Source of the DNA: Kosmotogaceae bacterium
Lineage (GTDB): Bacteria; Thermotogota; Thermotogae; Petrotogales; Kosmotogaceae
Reading direction: 5' to 3'
DNA: 14,888 bases
NCBI GenBank assembly: GCA_003444085.1
Contig: DLVL01000106.1
Coordinates: forward strand, 1 to 14,888
Positions within the stretch are counted from its first letter, which is position 1; each line of letters starts with the position of its first letter. The translations under genes were made by a program, and so were the position numbers. This document shows positions 13,883 to 14,888 of this stretch, in pieces. The notes under the pieces are model-generated. The model was not told where the DNA came from, ran no database searches, and saw only the letters and a program-made list of their open reading frames with translations.

Positions 13883-14887
13883 ATGAAAAGGCTGAGAGAA
13901 TATGCAATCAACATTGGAAGTTTTCCCCCGGGTTCTCTGAACAAACTCTCAGACGTGCCAGGATTCAGAGTAGGCCACTTCACCCTTGACGAAACCGAAC
14001 CTTCGCGGGTATTGACAGGTGTTACAGTCATAGACATTGAAGACATTATCGAAAAGCCACTGTACGCAGCATCATATACCATGAACGGCTTTGGTAAACC
14101 TCTTGGGTTATCTCAATTGGAGGAACTTGGTGTGATTGAAACGCCGGTAGCCTTGACGAACACGCTGTCTGTAGGTGCCGTTCACGAAGGTATAGTGAGA
14201 AGCGTCGTAAAGATTCGTCCAGACATTACAACCTTGAATCCTGTCGTACTGGAGTGCAACGACTCAAGACTTAATAATATCTCTGCGCTTGCGATCAAAC
14301 CCCATCACTTTCTCACAGCGCTGGAGAATACAAGCAGTGATTTCCAGCTGGGAAGCGTGGGGGCTGGAGCAGGAATGATCTCCTTTGGTTTTAAGTCCGG
14401 AATCGGAAGCTCTTCAAGAGTTGTGAACACAGACGACCTCAACTTCACGATCGGAGTACTTGTCTTATCTAATTATGGCAGAAAGGACGACCTCTTCAGA
14501 AGTCCTTTCACAGCACTTCCCGGTCTTCCTGAAGATGGCGAGGGATCAATCGTGATACTCGTTGCGATCGATCTTCCACTGGTTCCTTTCCAGCTTAAGA
14601 GGATAGCAAGGCACGTGGTGCTTGCACTTGGGGAGATGGGAACTGCCGGATATCACGGTAGCGGAGACTTTGTATTGGTTACTTCAACGCTGAGAGCCGA
14701 TCAGGGAAGAAGCACTGTAAAAAAGCCCTTTCTGGAACTGCCTGCACCAATCTTCAATATGATCTACAGAGCGACGAATGATGCAGTGATAGAATCAGTA
14801 CTTGATTCGATGCTCTGTTCTCCTGCAACAAAGGGCTACAGAATGAGTGTTGAGGCACTCAAAATAGAAGATTTGTGGCATAAATAA
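13883..14887 (+). CDS. DmpA-family (P1, S58) aminopeptidase
   Basis: This is a 334-residue N-terminal nucleophile hydrolase of the DmpA/BapA family, which releases N-terminal amino acids from peptides (L- or D-aminopeptidase, beta-peptidase or esterase depending on the member). The precursor cuts itself before a serine, expected at G221-S222 in GEGSIVIL. S222 then becomes the nucleophile of the beta chain. Other family landmarks are LTNTLSVGAVHEG (91-103), GSVGAGAGM (157-165), SRVV (178-181), SNYGR (196-200, N197 matching the oxyanion asparagine) and YHGSGDF (257-263, with S260). No signal peptide is seen, so it should be cytoplasmic. GAGGTGG precedes the ATG. The gene is complete, with its TAA ending one base before the window does. 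It is divergent from the Nudix/MazG gene. The substrate is unknown. Confidence 0.9.
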   Translation: MKRLREYAINIGSFPPGSLNKLSDVPGFRVGHFTLDETEPSRVLTGVTVIDIEDIIEKPLYAASYTMNGFGKPLGLSQLEELGVIETPVALTNTLSVGAVHEGIVRSVVKIRPDITTLNPVVLECNDSRLNNISALAIKPHHFLTALENTSSDFQLGSVGAGAGMISFGFKSGIGSSSRVVNTDDLNFTIGVLVLSNYGRKDDLFRSPFTALPGLPEDGEGSIVILVAIDLPLVPFQLKRIARHVVLALGEMGTAGYHGSGDFVLVTSTLRADQGRSTVKKPFLELPAPIFNMIYRATNDAVIESVLDSMLCSPATKGYRMSVEALKIEDLWHK

Positions 14888-14888
14888 A

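Noticed and set aside
13803..13907. A 35-residue N-terminal extension of the Nudix/MazG protein
   Set aside because: It would cover the divergent promoter region and part of the peptidase gene. A good ribosome site supports the ATG at 13802.

Overview
The window looks like chromosomal DNA of an anaerobic bacterium of the phylum Thermotogota. The closest guess is a mesophilic or moderately thermophilic member such as Mesotoga or Kosmotoga. The reasons are a single-chain pyruvate:ferredoxin oxidoreductase, a small ferritin-like protein beside it, PdxS/PdxT-type vitamin B6 synthesis, a DUF2089 regulator, strong AGGAGG-type ribosome sites, frequent GTG/TTG starts and tight ATGA overlaps. The genus is an inference from gene content. 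I see no rRNA, tRNA, CRISPR array, insertion sequence or phage gene.

Left end (1-846): on the minus strand there is a small zinc-ribbon/MshEN-like protein with its own promoter, and perhaps the first codons of a following gene that runs off the edge. A gene-free stretch of about 440 bases, rich in small inverted repeats, precedes the next gene on the plus strand.

Central metabolism and oxidative stress (847-5509): nifJ (PFOR) and a ferritin-like diiron protein form a plus-strand operon ending in a strong terminator. A flavodoxin-fold protein with its own promoter converges on it. PFOR makes acetyl-CoA, CO2 and reduced ferredoxin from pyruvate. The neighbours fit low-potential electron transfer or protection from oxygen.

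Cofactor operon (9480 down to 5583, minus): from one promoter, nicotinamidase, nicotinate phosphoribosyltransferase, pdxS, pdxT and a YfcE-type phosphodiesterase are read in order. Four gene pairs are close or overlapping. The first two recycle nicotinamide toward NAD. PdxS and PdxT make pyridoxal phosphate.

Envelope-stress-like operon (12365 down to 9492, minus): a DUF2089 zinc-ribbon/HTH regulator, a SHOCT-like protein, a DUF4097 beta-repeat protein with six VSGD repeats, and a four-helix LiaF-like membrane protein. It has a good promoter with a palindrome in the spacer and a terminator at the far end. The first three proteins share one short helical module. This is the best candidate in the window for a poorly described system.

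Right end (12425-14887): a Nudix-like/MazG fusion and a YggS-type PLP-homeostasis protein form a minus-strand pair. Divergent from them is a complete DmpA-family (P1) aminopeptidase gene that ends one base before the window does.

In four genes the ribosome binding site favours a start downstream of the longest possible one. The coordinates given use the favoured start.
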